Shown here: piece by piece, positions 22,021-34,446 of the stretch
How the letters are laid out: each line of letters opens with the position of its first letter
Position numbering within the stretch: position 1 is the first letter of the stretch
Assembly (NCBI GenBank): GCA_022457155.1
Contig: JAJGOT010000002.1
Coordinates: forward strand, 3,502,501 to 3,566,500
Direction of reading: 5' to 3'
Length of the DNA: 64,000 nucleotides
Origin: Cladopsammia gracilis
Lineage: Eukaryota > Cnidaria > Anthozoa > Scleractinia > Dendrophylliidae
Translations under genes and position numbers: made by a program
The notes under the pieces: generated by a model
The model's database searches: none
What the model saw: the letters and a program-made list of their open reading frames with translations, nothing else
Told to the model about the DNA's origin: nothing

Positions 22021-23270
22021 TCATCGGTTTGTTGCAGTGATCGTGCATTCTATGTTTCTTTTTATTCTTCCAAGCCTGGTTGGACGGATCATGTTCAGTG
22101 TTGTTTCAAGAGCGCCGTTCACGTCGTTCACCTCTTCTTCAGAGTCACTGTCACTGGCGCTAAAGCTGTCTACCTGTTCCTTGTTAGGAGACTTTGGTGG
22201 CAAACTGTCACTAACGTCATCATCTGAATTAGGTGGCTCAACATTTCCACTTAGAAAACCTTCCATGCCTTTCAGTGAATTCAAATCGACTGGTCAGTTC
22301 AAGACAGTTTCCGTTGCATACAGGTTCACAGGCAAAGTGCCAGCCCTGTCCATCGTGTTATCTTGTCTAACATTTCGTTGTCTGACAGATTTACCATACA
22401 ATTTAACCCATGCCCTCATTTCAGCTTCCTCGTTTCTCGTTATCTCCTGCAGTGAGGTGGGCTTAGGAATTTTGATGCGAGGTAAGGAAACTGCATTTGA
22501 TGTTGGCAGTTTGTAATATGAGTTTGGATGTGTGTAGTAAGCTGCTGCCCACTTAGAAACCCGTTTGACTGCTTCTTCAACCAATAAGCCAAAAATAACA
22601 GCGTATTCATACAATGTAAAAGTGTCTCTATTAAAATGCGTTACCGCATGGTGGTTTTCAACATGAAGTGTTAAGAGTGACTCAATGTTTAAGCTCATTT
22701 TGTACCCTGGAAGTAGTGACAAGTCTTGAAAATTGGCTTTGATGTCTTTGATGGAGCTGAGAGATTGCTTCAGAAGTTCGTGGGTCTGTTGATGAGTTTG
22801 ACAGAACCTGACCCCAAATCATCTAAACTCTACGCATTTTCCCAGTAGCTGGCACAGCTTAGGCACATACCATCAGAATCACCTGTATTATCACTGCCGG
22901 AAATCACTGATAGGGTACCAGAGTTTAACATCTTGACGCAATGACCTTCACAAAAAACTATATCATCACCGAGAAAAGCCACGTTCATTGCATTTGAAGA
23001 TACAGGTAACATATTAGGACCAGTAACCACTTGTGTTGTGCTCTGGGATAGAGTGCGAAGATAAATTATGCCATCTGCGCAAATTGCTAGCTTGTCACCT
23101 GATAATGCTAATGGTTTTATCAAAGGCGAAGCAATTAGACTACTGAGAACGAACTCTTCAAAAACAACATTTGAAGAGTGCCTCGCTAACTTCAAACTAC
23201 GCTTTATAGCGCGTGGGTATTCAAAAACAGTCATAGAGAGGTCGCCATCAGGGGCCAATTTCGCCTTTAG
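22021..23270 (-). pseudogene. Decayed member of a cnidarian-expanded family of unknown function
   Basis: Three minus-strand blocks follow in order. 23258-22830 is propeller/NHL-like: FEYPRAIKRSLKLARHSS, LSGDKLAICADG, NVAFLGDDIVFCEGHCVKML, GDSDG. About 22800-22294 reads ELLKQSLSSIKDIKANFQDL, NIESLLTLHVENHHAVTHF, AAYYTHPNSYYKLP. 22284-22021 is an acidic Ser/Asp-rich tail. I recall this order (beta-propeller-like start, long middle, then a block with HVENxHAVSHF and YYTHPxSYY) from a family of uncharacterised coral and anemone proteins present in many copies. The middle is deleted and frames shift between blocks, so the copy is dead. Function is unknown. It sits between PLE terminal repeats (left) and a PLE linker fragment (right). 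Confidence 0.55.
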
Positions 23271-23286
23271 ACACTAGTCGGCACTC

Positions 23287-23520
23287 GAACAAAAGAAAAA
23301 GACTCATGATAAGATATTGCCTTTTGTCATTACATACCACCCAGCAGTGCATAATCTCAAACAAATAGTGATGGATAACTGGAGTTTAATACAAAATCAG
23401 CCACTGCTAAAAACCATTTACAAGAAACCTCTGATAGTATCATACAAAAGAACAAATCCCTCAAAGACACGCTCGGGCGAGCAAAAATCTGAAGGCTCTA
23501 ATGCGACACAAACGTAACCC
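23287..23520 (+). pseudogene. PLE polyprotein linker fragment
   Basis: The plus-strand frame reads LPFVITYHPAVHNLKQIVMD, then NWSLIQNQPLLKTIYKKPLI and VSYKRTNPSK. The order PFVTTYxPxxxNLKxIxxxxWxxIQxxPxLxxIFKxPPxxxYR is the conserved segment between reverse transcriptase and endonuclease in Penelope-like elements. The frame is lost after about 23465. Confidence 0.65.
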
Positions 23521-24495
23521 CACAAAGGGAGTCAGTGTAGGCCTGCCATTTACTATCTATTCACTGCAAAATCTGCAAATCCTTTGCGTCTATACAAGTG
23601 TCTATAGCTACTCGATTCATCTATGCCACACATTCTACGAATATTCTTCTTCACGGGGTTGCTGAACAATCCAACAACAATTCTAGCTTACTGTTTTCAG
23701 TGTGAATAACAACATTTTGAGTCGAAATATACTTGATTTCCACAACAACGGTGTTTGTTTTGCACACTTCGGCTCCTGCCATATTGTTTTTAACATGTAA
23801 ATACGCATGCCCAGCGTTGGCTTGATTGCACATCATGGACCGCAAGACAAGGGGAAAATAAAATATTCTGATATTCATATTGTAGAATTGGCATAAAATA
23901 GGCACTTTTAACAGTTTTCTGATGTTTGCCAAACTAAGGGAATAAGTTATACTAGTTAAGACCAGTTAAGCATTGACTGGACATGCTTAAAAGCAACTGT
24001 CCCATTCCCATTTCGAGGTTTTTTTCCCATTCCCAGTGAGCAAATCCCAGTCCCAGTGACTCAAATCCCATTTCCCAGGGCAAAAACAGGCCAATCCCAT
24101 GCACAATGACATAACTTAAATCGGCATAAAACATGCCTACACTACATATATTCAACGGATAACAAACGTCGTAATAAACAGCTACTGTGTAACAGCCCTA
24201 ACAATATCGAAGAGAAATCAATTCTCTTTTAATGCGATGCAACCGAAGAATTTCAATTCTCAACGGTTTATTGCTGTTATTGTGCCTTTTGTGTTTTATT
24301 ATGTCAATATGAAACTATCATTTTATTCGAATTATGAGTTATCCCCTTAGGCCCCATAATTATTTTGATAGTTATCTCTTATAGGTGGTTTGCAACCATT
24401 CCCTGAGGATTTAAAGGACAAAAGCGCAGCAGCCGTTCTGGTGGACGGAACAAGGGAAAGCAACAGAAACTAATCAGAAATTCACCTGCGTGTCG
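23521..24495. other. Intergenic DNA with repeat pieces
   Basis: A minus-strand frame at 23651-23932 has no recognisable domain. A CCCATTCCCA-type repeat copy lies at 23990-24085. No gene is supported. Confidence 0.4.
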
Positions 24496-24499
24496 CCCC

Positions 24500-24602
24500 C
24501 GTTGTTCAAAAGGTGGATCGCTATCCAGTAGCAAAACCAATCGTGTTATCCACTGGATAGTGATTTATCCGGTGGATAGCGCTATCCAACTTTTGAACAA
24601 CC
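24500..24602. mobile_element. Fold-back MITE with GTTGTTCAAAAG ends
   Basis: The ends GTTGTTCAAAAGGTGGAT and CCAACTTTTGAACAAC are inverse copies. Inside, GCTATCCA/TGGATAGC words pair. This short palindromic family is one I recognise as common in coral DNA. No coding. Confidence 0.75.
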
Positions 24603-25085
24603 GGGACCAGGTGAAAACGTCCTATTGCTAAAATACTTTTGCCAGTTATAACACCCCGGGACAAACCTGAGGAAAACTTGTATTGTCCAAGTGCTTTGTT
24701 TCCCGCGCTTTTTACCTCCATCCAAATATGGTGATGTAGACAATGAAATGCCAAATTTGGTACAAGTCAACAAATGGCGCGCTTGCCTTGGGTTTTGTTT
24801 GATTTTTGTCTTTGTCCGTTTGCCTTTCAGCGACAATTTGTATTGTAATATTTATTATCACAAAATGCCAAGGTTAGCTAAAAGTGTAGCAAATTTCCTG
24901 CCAAAACTGAACCAAAGAACATTTTTGACCAAGAAAGTGGAAGTGAAGCGCGTTACCATAACAAATGCAAGCGAGCCGGTGCAGGGTAACTGATCATGAG
25001 ATAGAATCGCGCTCGCATTTCTACTTTTAAACTTAGACTTATTTTAACCCGAAGAACGGTTGAACTAAACCAATTTCACTTCGCA

Positions 25086-28000
25086 ATGGATTCTCCGGTA
25101 AGATTTAGGTACTATGTGTTGCAACATGTCAGAAATTAAGCTTAAAATGCATTTTGTTCTGTTTTAATTCGCCGACTTCAGACGGCGGTTGCAGCTCGTA
25201 AGCTTTTTGGCCTCTTGACTGAGGCGATATTAAACCTCTGTTATAATCCAGTGTAACACAAATCTGCTTGTGTGGTTTCTCGTTTCCAGGGTACGGGAAA
25301 AGATGACCCTTCTAGGGTTTCTGAAGATGCCATTCTCGACAGTCTTTTTGGCGCTTGTGACACCGAGCACTCGGGCCGAGTTTCCGTGTCGAAGCTGATC
25401 GAGTATCTCCGTAACGCAATTTCCAACGGCACTGAAGAGGTAAGGACTTTAATATTTAATACTTTGTTTTGCTTGTTAACCTTTCCATTTTTGACAGAAA
25501 ATTATCGGAATATGCATTTCGATATTGACGAGATTTTCGTGCGTTAAAAATTGAAAAGATCCCGCCGCTTCGTGTATGTTTATCACACCTACACAAAAAT
25601 GTCTTCCATGCTGTTAAGGCTTGATTTGCGAAGCGAAGCGATTTCATTCAATTATTCTATGTTACTGGAAGAGTTTGCAAGCTAAAGCAGTATATTATGG
25701 TTATTGAAAGTTTTCCTGTCTGATTTCTTATTAACGTTTTGTTTCGTTTAGTTTGTTTCAATTATTATTATCGGATGATGTTGGTTTCACTGGGGGATTT
25801 ATAATAACCGTCTCTTTGTTTACCCATGGCAAACTGTATTCGGCTTTTTTGTAGTTCTATAAACAAGCGATAAGCAGATTAGCTGCTTTCTAAAAACAGG
25901 AATATGAATCATTAAGCCACTAGAAACGCTCTGTGGGAGTTTTTAAGTCTGCGTTTTCGAGAAATGCACCAATTTGTAGGTGCTATAATAACATGGAGCT
26001 TAGTATTTTATTTGCTTACGTTTCAAATTAATATAAGGGAAGTGACAGAGAAACGTTTTCTGATTGCTTCTGCTTGTGCAAGAAAAAAAACAAGTTATTT
26101 GCTTATATCCTGTGAATTTTTAGTTAGCAAAATATTAAACTTTCATAATTTGAAATTTTTCTCTCAGCTGCTTGAATTTCATGACAGTCCAAAATTGGCT
26201 TCTTGTTACTTGAGATTCAAATATTGGGATTATTTTAAATACATTAAACAAAACAACACAACACCTGCACGTGTATATTAAAATAATGGAGTTTTTAATG
26301 GAATCATGAAAAAAAAGTCAACATGTTATGGGGAAAATTACCTGTATACTAGCCTCAAGAAACATTGTTTATGTTATTATATTGCCGTAGTCAAAATGTT
26401 CATTCTGCTTTTAATACTATTTCTTCACTATGACAACACCAAATGCATTATTAATTATATATAAGTTACATGTTGTGATTTGACAGGGGAAAAAAGTAAA
26501 ACAATAACACATTTATGGTGTTAAAATCATGATATTTTTTATGCAAAGATCCATTGGTGAATTATTGTTAATGTTTTGAAAAGTTATGTACAGTACATTT
26601 ACATTGGGCTGTCACCAATTTTGGAAGAAACTTGGGAAATATAAATAGCTGCTGGGGGAAAACACGTTTGAGAAGCAGCTTTGGTTTTCTATCAAATGAA
26701 CTGGCTTAGAAATTTACAGCAGCTGGTAGAAATCTCTGGCCTCTGGCCCTTATTGAAAGGCCTTATGCAGCCATTAAAAAGTTATTTTTTATATGACAGT
26801 AATGTCATCAATAATATAATATAGAAATTGTTTCTGTCTTTCTTTAGAGATATTGACATTAGTTTGGGTGAATGATAAACTCCCTCAGGGTTTTATAACT
26901 GTAATTTCTGTATTTGTGCATAACATTTAAGGCGGCTGGCATATGGCCATGAACAGGCTCACTAAACTTCACTAGTTATTGGAACTGTACTGGTACTTTT
27001 TGAACACTAATGTAACACTTAAAAGTGGCACCGCTCCCTGTTCTTGCAGGTTTAATGGGTTCCACTGAGAACACTGTTTATATAGACTCCTCCCATCATG
27101 TACCATAAGCCATTTTCGTATTTAAAATTACTGCTGAATTCAAACACCAATGACACATTGATACAGGGTTAGACTCGACCTGATGTAAAATATTCACAAA
27201 TACTGGCAGAAGGTGCATGAAATTTGAAAATTAAACAATAGACAGAGCTCTTAACAGGTCATCCTCACGTGAATTTGTGAATTTGTCACTTCAGATTGAG
27301 GCTAACCCTGTAAAAATGCCTCTTCAGTGCTTTCGTTCAGCGACCATAGCGAAATCGAAACTGGCCTATTGTGTGCTCTTCTGTCTTATAAAAAGTATAC
27401 ATCCCTTATTATTTTATACATGACAAAGTGTTATTAAACATGGTTTTTACAGCTTCCTTTGGCATTTATTTTACACTGTATCCCATCAAAACACACAGGA
27501 TTCGAAACTTTATTGTGACAGCACTCGCAATTTGGAGCAAGTGACTTTAAGAACTGCACCAAAAAGCGTATAATTTTGTACTTGCATTCCCAAGAAGATT
27601 TATGACTTGCCTGGGCAAGTGCTAATTTGCATCAATGAACACAGAGGAAGTCTTTTGTTTTCCTTCAATCAGTTGTACATGTAGATAGGTTTTCTTGTCT
27701 CACGACATTAGAACATTTGCCCGTAAGCCGGTTTTAATATTATAATGAGTTCAGTAACATGCTAATGACCTTTTAACATTCTTATGCGGTGGCTTCTTTT
27801 TAACTGAAGGGAGCTTAAGTAACAACGACGGCAACCAAGGAAAACTTCACTTGAAAAAGGGATTTGTGCCATTTCAAACTACATTGTAGTTGTTCCAAGT
27901 TGTTTAGTTTGTCTAACGTGACTGAATTATGTAGGATCTTAAATTGTAGGGGCGGCTTTCAAGTTCGTGTGTTCACGTTCTTCACAAAACCTATAATTTG

Positions 28001-31000
28001 ATTATTTGACGTTGTTGTTTTGGAACAGCAAAGAAATATACCAAAATGTTAAATGCACATGCAGAGGCATTGTTTTCGCCCATTAAACCACGTGTGGGGG
28101 GGTATAAAAGCTCATTAGCATGTTACTGAACTCATTATCATATGAAAACCGGCTAACGGCAAACGTTCTATTGATGTTGTATAAAGTCAAAGGAATGCAT
28201 GTACATTACATTCTAGGTCTTAGCCAATCAAAAGATATATTTCTTACACCATGAGGAGAGTCGTCTCCCTCCAAGTGGTGTGAGCAGGTCTGACCTTCCA
28301 TGCAACTCAGACTGGTTACCATGGATACATATTTAATTTCACCCAAGTGTCCTGCATTCTTTTTGCCTTTCCCTTTCTTGGTAAATTCTATCCACTCTCT
28401 GGCCAGTGTATGTTTACTGGCTCAATTAATAAATCAATTTTTATTGCCTAAATCAAGATATACTGTACATTTACATTGTTAAAATGACAAGCTTTTGAGG
28501 ACAAAAGCTGTGTGAAAGAATGCATCGTGTACGTCTGTAAGAAGATATAGAGCCAAGGTACATGAAGCATAATTTTTTGGTGTATGCTACACATGTATAA
28601 TCTCGCACAAGAACGCAGGGTATCCGGGTTGGAAACCAACAGACAAATTTTAGTACATATTGCAATGTCTAAATTACAGTATTTTATATATTTTATATAT
28701 TTTTGAAGTTTGCAGGCAATCTGGATGACCTGTCCCTGATCTGGGATCCTGATGGAAGGGACCTAGAAATTGGCTTAACATCATTCCAGGAGGGCATTAA
28801 GGAATGGATATCTGATATAAGACAACGGAGGTTGGGCATTAAGAAACAACACTTGTAAGAACTAGGCAATCCTCTATTGTTCTGCGGCATTTCGCTTTCC
28901 CCACATAAGATTGTTTACATCTTCTTACTGAGAATACATCAACCTATGGACAACATGTTTTTTAAATAAAATGTACTGAAAATTTATTTTAAAGTGATGT
29001 TTCTTTTGTGTTACAAGATTTCATCCAATCATGAGACTCCAATACAATGGCCAAGAAAGGCTTCTTATTTTTCATGTTTCCCACATAGAATTTTTGTTGC
29101 ATTAAAACTCAGAATAGTTTTCACTAAAAGGGAATCAATTAGTAAACTAGAGAGAACTAAATGCGCTACCTGATGAAGTGATGGCCAGATTTTCATGTTT
29201 TAGCCAATTAGGTGAACGGTTTCAACAATATCACAATTAACACCTTTTTGCATACCTTGCCGTTAGGTTGCCTAGTTCTTACTTGGACCATTACTTAAAT
29301 CTACATGTAATTATATATACCTTATTATGGGAAATTTAACTCAGTGGATTAACTAATTTAAGGTATTTGAAACAAAAGTGACTTAAATAACAGTAACGCA
29401 AATTGGAGGGGCAATGACTTTCGAATAAAGGAAAGTAGCCCAAATGAGAAGGAAATTAATGCAATTAACATAACTGGAGATAATTATTTTAAACAATGTA
29501 CCTTTAGTCTTTTATATAAAAACAATTGAAATACAGTGTGCAGGAAAAATAAGCTATTGTTTCCTACATGTACAGTAGGTGTCAAATATGCCTGGACAGG
29601 ATCCAAAATTTTGGATACTCATAATAATAATTGGAAATTAAGGTCGCTGAAATTAATGCCCCACTTAATTAAGGGCGGTGAACCTTAACTACAGTTTTAG
29701 AGTTGTTGCTAGGGACATTATTTCATGATTAGCAATTCTTGTGTGTCATAAACTGATAACACCCTGGGAACTATGAAACTCAACACAAGACATCACTAAA
29801 TTGACATTGCACATGTGCAACTAGTGCCAGTCCCCAACTGTGTGTGAGAATGAAAAAGTGCAAAAAATCAAAGGAAAAGAGATAAAAATCTAATTTTTTT
29901 GGTGAATCTTAAGCACTTCGACTTTTTGTAACATCTGTAGCATGGAATTACTGTTTACACAAAAAGAGGAAAGCTACACGAATGTATTCAACAAAATGTA
30001 CATGTATGAAAATACACCTTCATGATGTCGTAGCTTTTTCAATAAAAAAATAAAAATGTGGATGTTAACAAATCCATGTAACATTTTTTTGTTAGAATGC
30101 TCTTAAGCCGTCAAGTTTGGTTTTATTGGGGGAAATGTAAGATGTTTGAGTTTTAAGGGTTTTTATTTTCTGATCACACGACTTACCAAAGATGGTTGTG
30201 TGTGACTCATAAAATTTGATGGAACCACTGACAGAACGAACGTGACCAAACGTCCTAGCCGAGGAAGTTAAGAAACCCATTATATGATGTTTGGAACTCT
30301 TCCATAGCAACCACCTTGTTTCTCAAACGCCCCCCCCCCCCCCCCCCCCCCAATGTCGTGGAAATTAACGCTCACAAAAAAATGAGCAATATAAAGACAA
30401 ATTTCAACGACAACATGTCGTCATTATCTAATGATAATTATAGCAAGATAGGTTGTGACTTAAATTTCTTGGAGCATTAATTTTCTATAATATGGTATAT
30501 ATAGTTTTCTTTGTTAATATATTCACTTAACTGAAAAAAATCAGTTCAACAAATGTGTTGTTCTAGAAAATATCCATAGTCCTCACATGGAAAGTTTTTG
30601 GTTTGTACCCATCACCCCAACCCCTCTGAACATTAATTATTTTCTTTGTTTATATAAGCAAATTTATTTATTCTCTGATTAATTTCTTTCTTTAGTTTTG
30701 TCAATGTGGAAGATGATCATTTATCTTCTCCTTCTGCTGTGAACTGTATGGTATGTTATTATATTACATGGAAATAGTGATTTAAAATTGCAGATATTAA
30801 TGCCTGCTCTGATTGGCTAGTTTCAGGGCATGATTTTTGCACCAAATTGTTAATTAGTACATGTAACATGTTTTATGACATGACGTTTGTTGCCTAGCCT
30901 GTATGTAAGTAGACTTGTAAGAGACTACCTGCATGACTACTAACAGTGTATCGTATACATGTATTGTGCAAAAGCATACAGCAAACACCCCTGTACACAC

Positions 31001-34000
31001 TGTACATGTAGATGTAAATAATACCACTCAGGAATATTGAAAGGATGAGTCAATCTTTGGCATTGTTTTATGTCTTGAGTTAACATTTGTCTTGTTGTCT
31101 ATTCAGGATTCTCCAGAGCCCAGATCTTATAGTAGCCCCAAGAGAATAAGCAATCATGGTGAGATTTAACTGTTCCTTTGTTAATAAATTGGAAATATCA
31201 ATATTATTGTAAAATGTAGTTGTTTAATAAACATGTGATGAATTTCATAAGAGGTTTAAACAAAACATGCACTACATTGTATTTATAGATGTCCATTGTA
31301 CCATAATACAGTTCTGTATAAAGTGAGTGTTTTAAACTGTTGTATTTGAAGGAATTCTGTGATCCATTAGAAATGATAAAAACAGTAGGACAGTTAGGAA
31401 AGCTTTATGTAAATATTGATATAGGATTCTTAACCCAATATCTTTGCATGATACATGTAGAAATATTGATGAGTACATGTAGTTCTGTGATTAAAATGGA
31501 TTATCTGCTTATATTCTCTCCCTGTTTATATAGCTTCAAATACACCAAATGTGAGTTCTGATAGTGTGGAGGGTCTGGGAGGAGTCTCCCCAGACAGAGA
31601 TTGGTATGTACAGTCATGTTGAGTTTAAAAGTATAAATACAGTCATTTTTTATAAGTGATAAACCTCCACTAGTTAACCCTTCAAGTTAATTGTGTAGTT
31701 CCAGAAAAAATCCATACCCACCCCATGGAAGGTCATTGGAAATTTCTAGGGAGAGGGGGGTCTTAAAAGCCAACATTTTAGAAGCAATGTATGAAGCTGA
31801 ACTGGAATTTCCTTGGGGGACGGGGGGTGCTAAACAAAAAACCTTCTGTGGTGGGAGTATGGATATTTTCTGGAACCGCACATTGTGTTTAGTGGCTTTT
31901 TGGCAACTGGTTCTTTAGATTTACAATGTAGCTGCCAAGTTGGTAAAGGTGTTGTTACACTGTCACAATGCTGACTAGAGCATTGCGAGACAAGTTGCAG
32001 ATGACATGTTACACTCGCACAACGTTTAAATGTACCTCAATGCTGCAAAAAGGAGATAGATAAATATTAACCTTTTTCTGTATCTCACAATTGTTATGTT
32101 CTCGGGGAAAAGTTCGAGAGACAACAAGACACAAAAGATGGCGGACCAACAACTGATTGTAATCTTAAAAGCACATGGTTACATACAGAGCAACCGCTGG
32201 ACACTGCGGGCTCACTAGAAACTATTAATATCACTATAACACCTCCCCGCAGAGGGTTGTTGTCACACAATGTCTCTTAATAAACAACTTAAACAGAGCA
32301 AAATTGTGTTTGCAAGTCTCTTAGCATAAAACCTTAACTTAAAAACTAGAAGTAAACAGGAGCATATGTTCAGTAACATTGTTCAAGTTCACATCTGTTC
32401 AATTAGTCTCTGAGGTGGTTTCGCACTGCGCATTGATCGACGCAGCACCGGACTAGCTGGAACAGGTGGTGTCTCTGTTGGGGCCACGTCGTTCTGTGGA
32501 GGTGAGGCTGAGACAGATGGTTGAGGACGATGATTAGCATCTGCAGAATTTGCTGGAGCCGTTGCCTCCACCAGTGGTGTGCCTGATTCGGTTGGTTTAG
32601 GGCTGGGACTGTTCTTTAGAACGTCATCCACATGACGCCTCCAAACTTGACCATCATCTAACTGCACTCGATAAGAGTGTGGTGAGGTGTGTTGTTGCAC
32701 TCTTCCAGATTGCCACTTTTGACTTGACAAATGGTCGCGTGCAAGGACGGTGTCACCAACAGCTAATTCTCGGAACTTGGCATGCTTGTCATGGTGTAAT
32801 TTCATCTTGTCTTGCTGACGAGTGACATGACTGGTGAGGTCAGGTCTTACAAGGGAGAGCCGTGTTCGCAGTTCTCTCTGTAAGAATAGCTTGGCTGGAG
32901 AAGATCCGGTGGTGGCATGTGGAGTGCTCCGGTAGGACAGCAGGAAGTTCTGAATTCGCTGCTGCAGAGAACGAGCTGGATCAGATGCTGAGGACTCCAG
33001 AGAGTACTTGAAAGTTTGCACGAATCGTTCCGCCAGACCGTTGGATGATGGATGGTAAGGGGACACCAATATTCTCTGGATGCCGTTTTGTCGTAGAAAT
33101 TCTTCATACTCAGCAGACTGGAATGGAGGGCCATTGTCACTAACGACTTGAGTTGGGAGCCCATATCTTGCGAAAATGTTGCGCATAGCATTGGTGGTAG
33201 ATTCTGCAGTGGTAGTCTTCATGGGACCAATCACCTCAGGCCACTTTGAATGAGCATCAACCATGACCAGATAGTGGTTAGACTGATGGGTGGCGAAATC
33301 CACATGTATGCGCTGCCACGGAGCTGTAGGCCATGACCAAGGAAAGAGTGGTGCAGCCGGGGGAACCTTCCTGGTTTTGACGCACTGTTGGCATTTGCGA
33401 GCTGTCTCCTCGATGTCGGTGTCGATCCCTGGCCACCACACATGACTGCGCGCTGTTGCCTTCATGCGTGCAACTCCTGGGTGAGCCTTGTGCAATTCCC
33501 TCAGAATTGGCTGTTGTAAGGTAGGAGGAATGATGGTTCGCAGACCCCACATAAGGCAACCTTGTTCAACTGAAAGCTCGTGCTTGCGATGGAAGAATGG
33601 CTTGAGCTCAGATTGAGAACAGAAGTTGACAGGCCAACCGTTCTGGGTAAGAGATAGTGCCTTTGCCAGTGTTGGGTTCCTGGAAGTTTCTCTGGCAATT
33701 TCTGAAGCAGAGACTGGGTGTCTGTTCAGCTGCTGAGTGGCCACATGGAAGACTCTATCTTCAACGCTTGCATCCTTTTTGAACTGAAGTGGAAGCCTGG
33801 ACAAGGCGTCAGCACTTGCTACCTCCGCAGAAGGCTTGAACTCTATTTCGTATTGGTACGACGAGAGGAGTAGGGACCAGCGCTGTAGGCGCGCGGCTGC
33901 CAGGACAGGTGTGGCAGAGTCTGGTGCAAAAATCTTCAACAGTGGTTTGTGATCAGTTCGCAGTGTGAACTTACGCCCGAAGAGGTACATGTAGTACTTA

Positions 34001-34408
34001 GTGACTCCAAAAATGATGGCCAGGCCCTCTTTCTCTATTTGACTGTAGTTCTTCTCAGATGAATTTAAGGACCTTGATGCATAGGCTATGGGTCTCTCAT
34101 CTCCATTGGGGAAACGGTGAAGTATGACGGCTCCAATGCCATACTGACTTGCATCGCTTTCGAGGATCACTGGAAGGCTAGGATCATAGTGGACTAGCAC
34201 GTGTGAAGATGAGAGTGAGTCCTTTGCCTTGGTGAAAGCTTCCTCGCACTGGGGGGACCATATAAAAGCTTGATTTTTCTGAAGGAGCTTGTTGAGCGGT
34301 TGGAGAATTGAATTCAGGTTACGGATGAATTTGCCATGGTAATTAATCATTCCAAGGAAAGATCTCAACTGGGTGGAGTTCTCAGGGCGTGGTGCTTGCT
34401 TGATGGCT

Positions 34409-34446
<38 letters not shown>

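Noticed and set aside
21839..22516. 225-residue plus-strand open frame
   Set aside because: It starts inside a PLE terminal repeat and then runs antisense to the decayed cnidarian family on the minus strand. No domain of its own.
23651..23932. 93-residue minus-strand frame as a gene
   Set aside because: No recognisable domain, no splice context, and flanked by repeat debris.
32847..33698. Several additional minus-strand frames of 65-114 residues
   Set aside because: They are alternate-frame shadows of the Gypsy RNase H/integrase frame.
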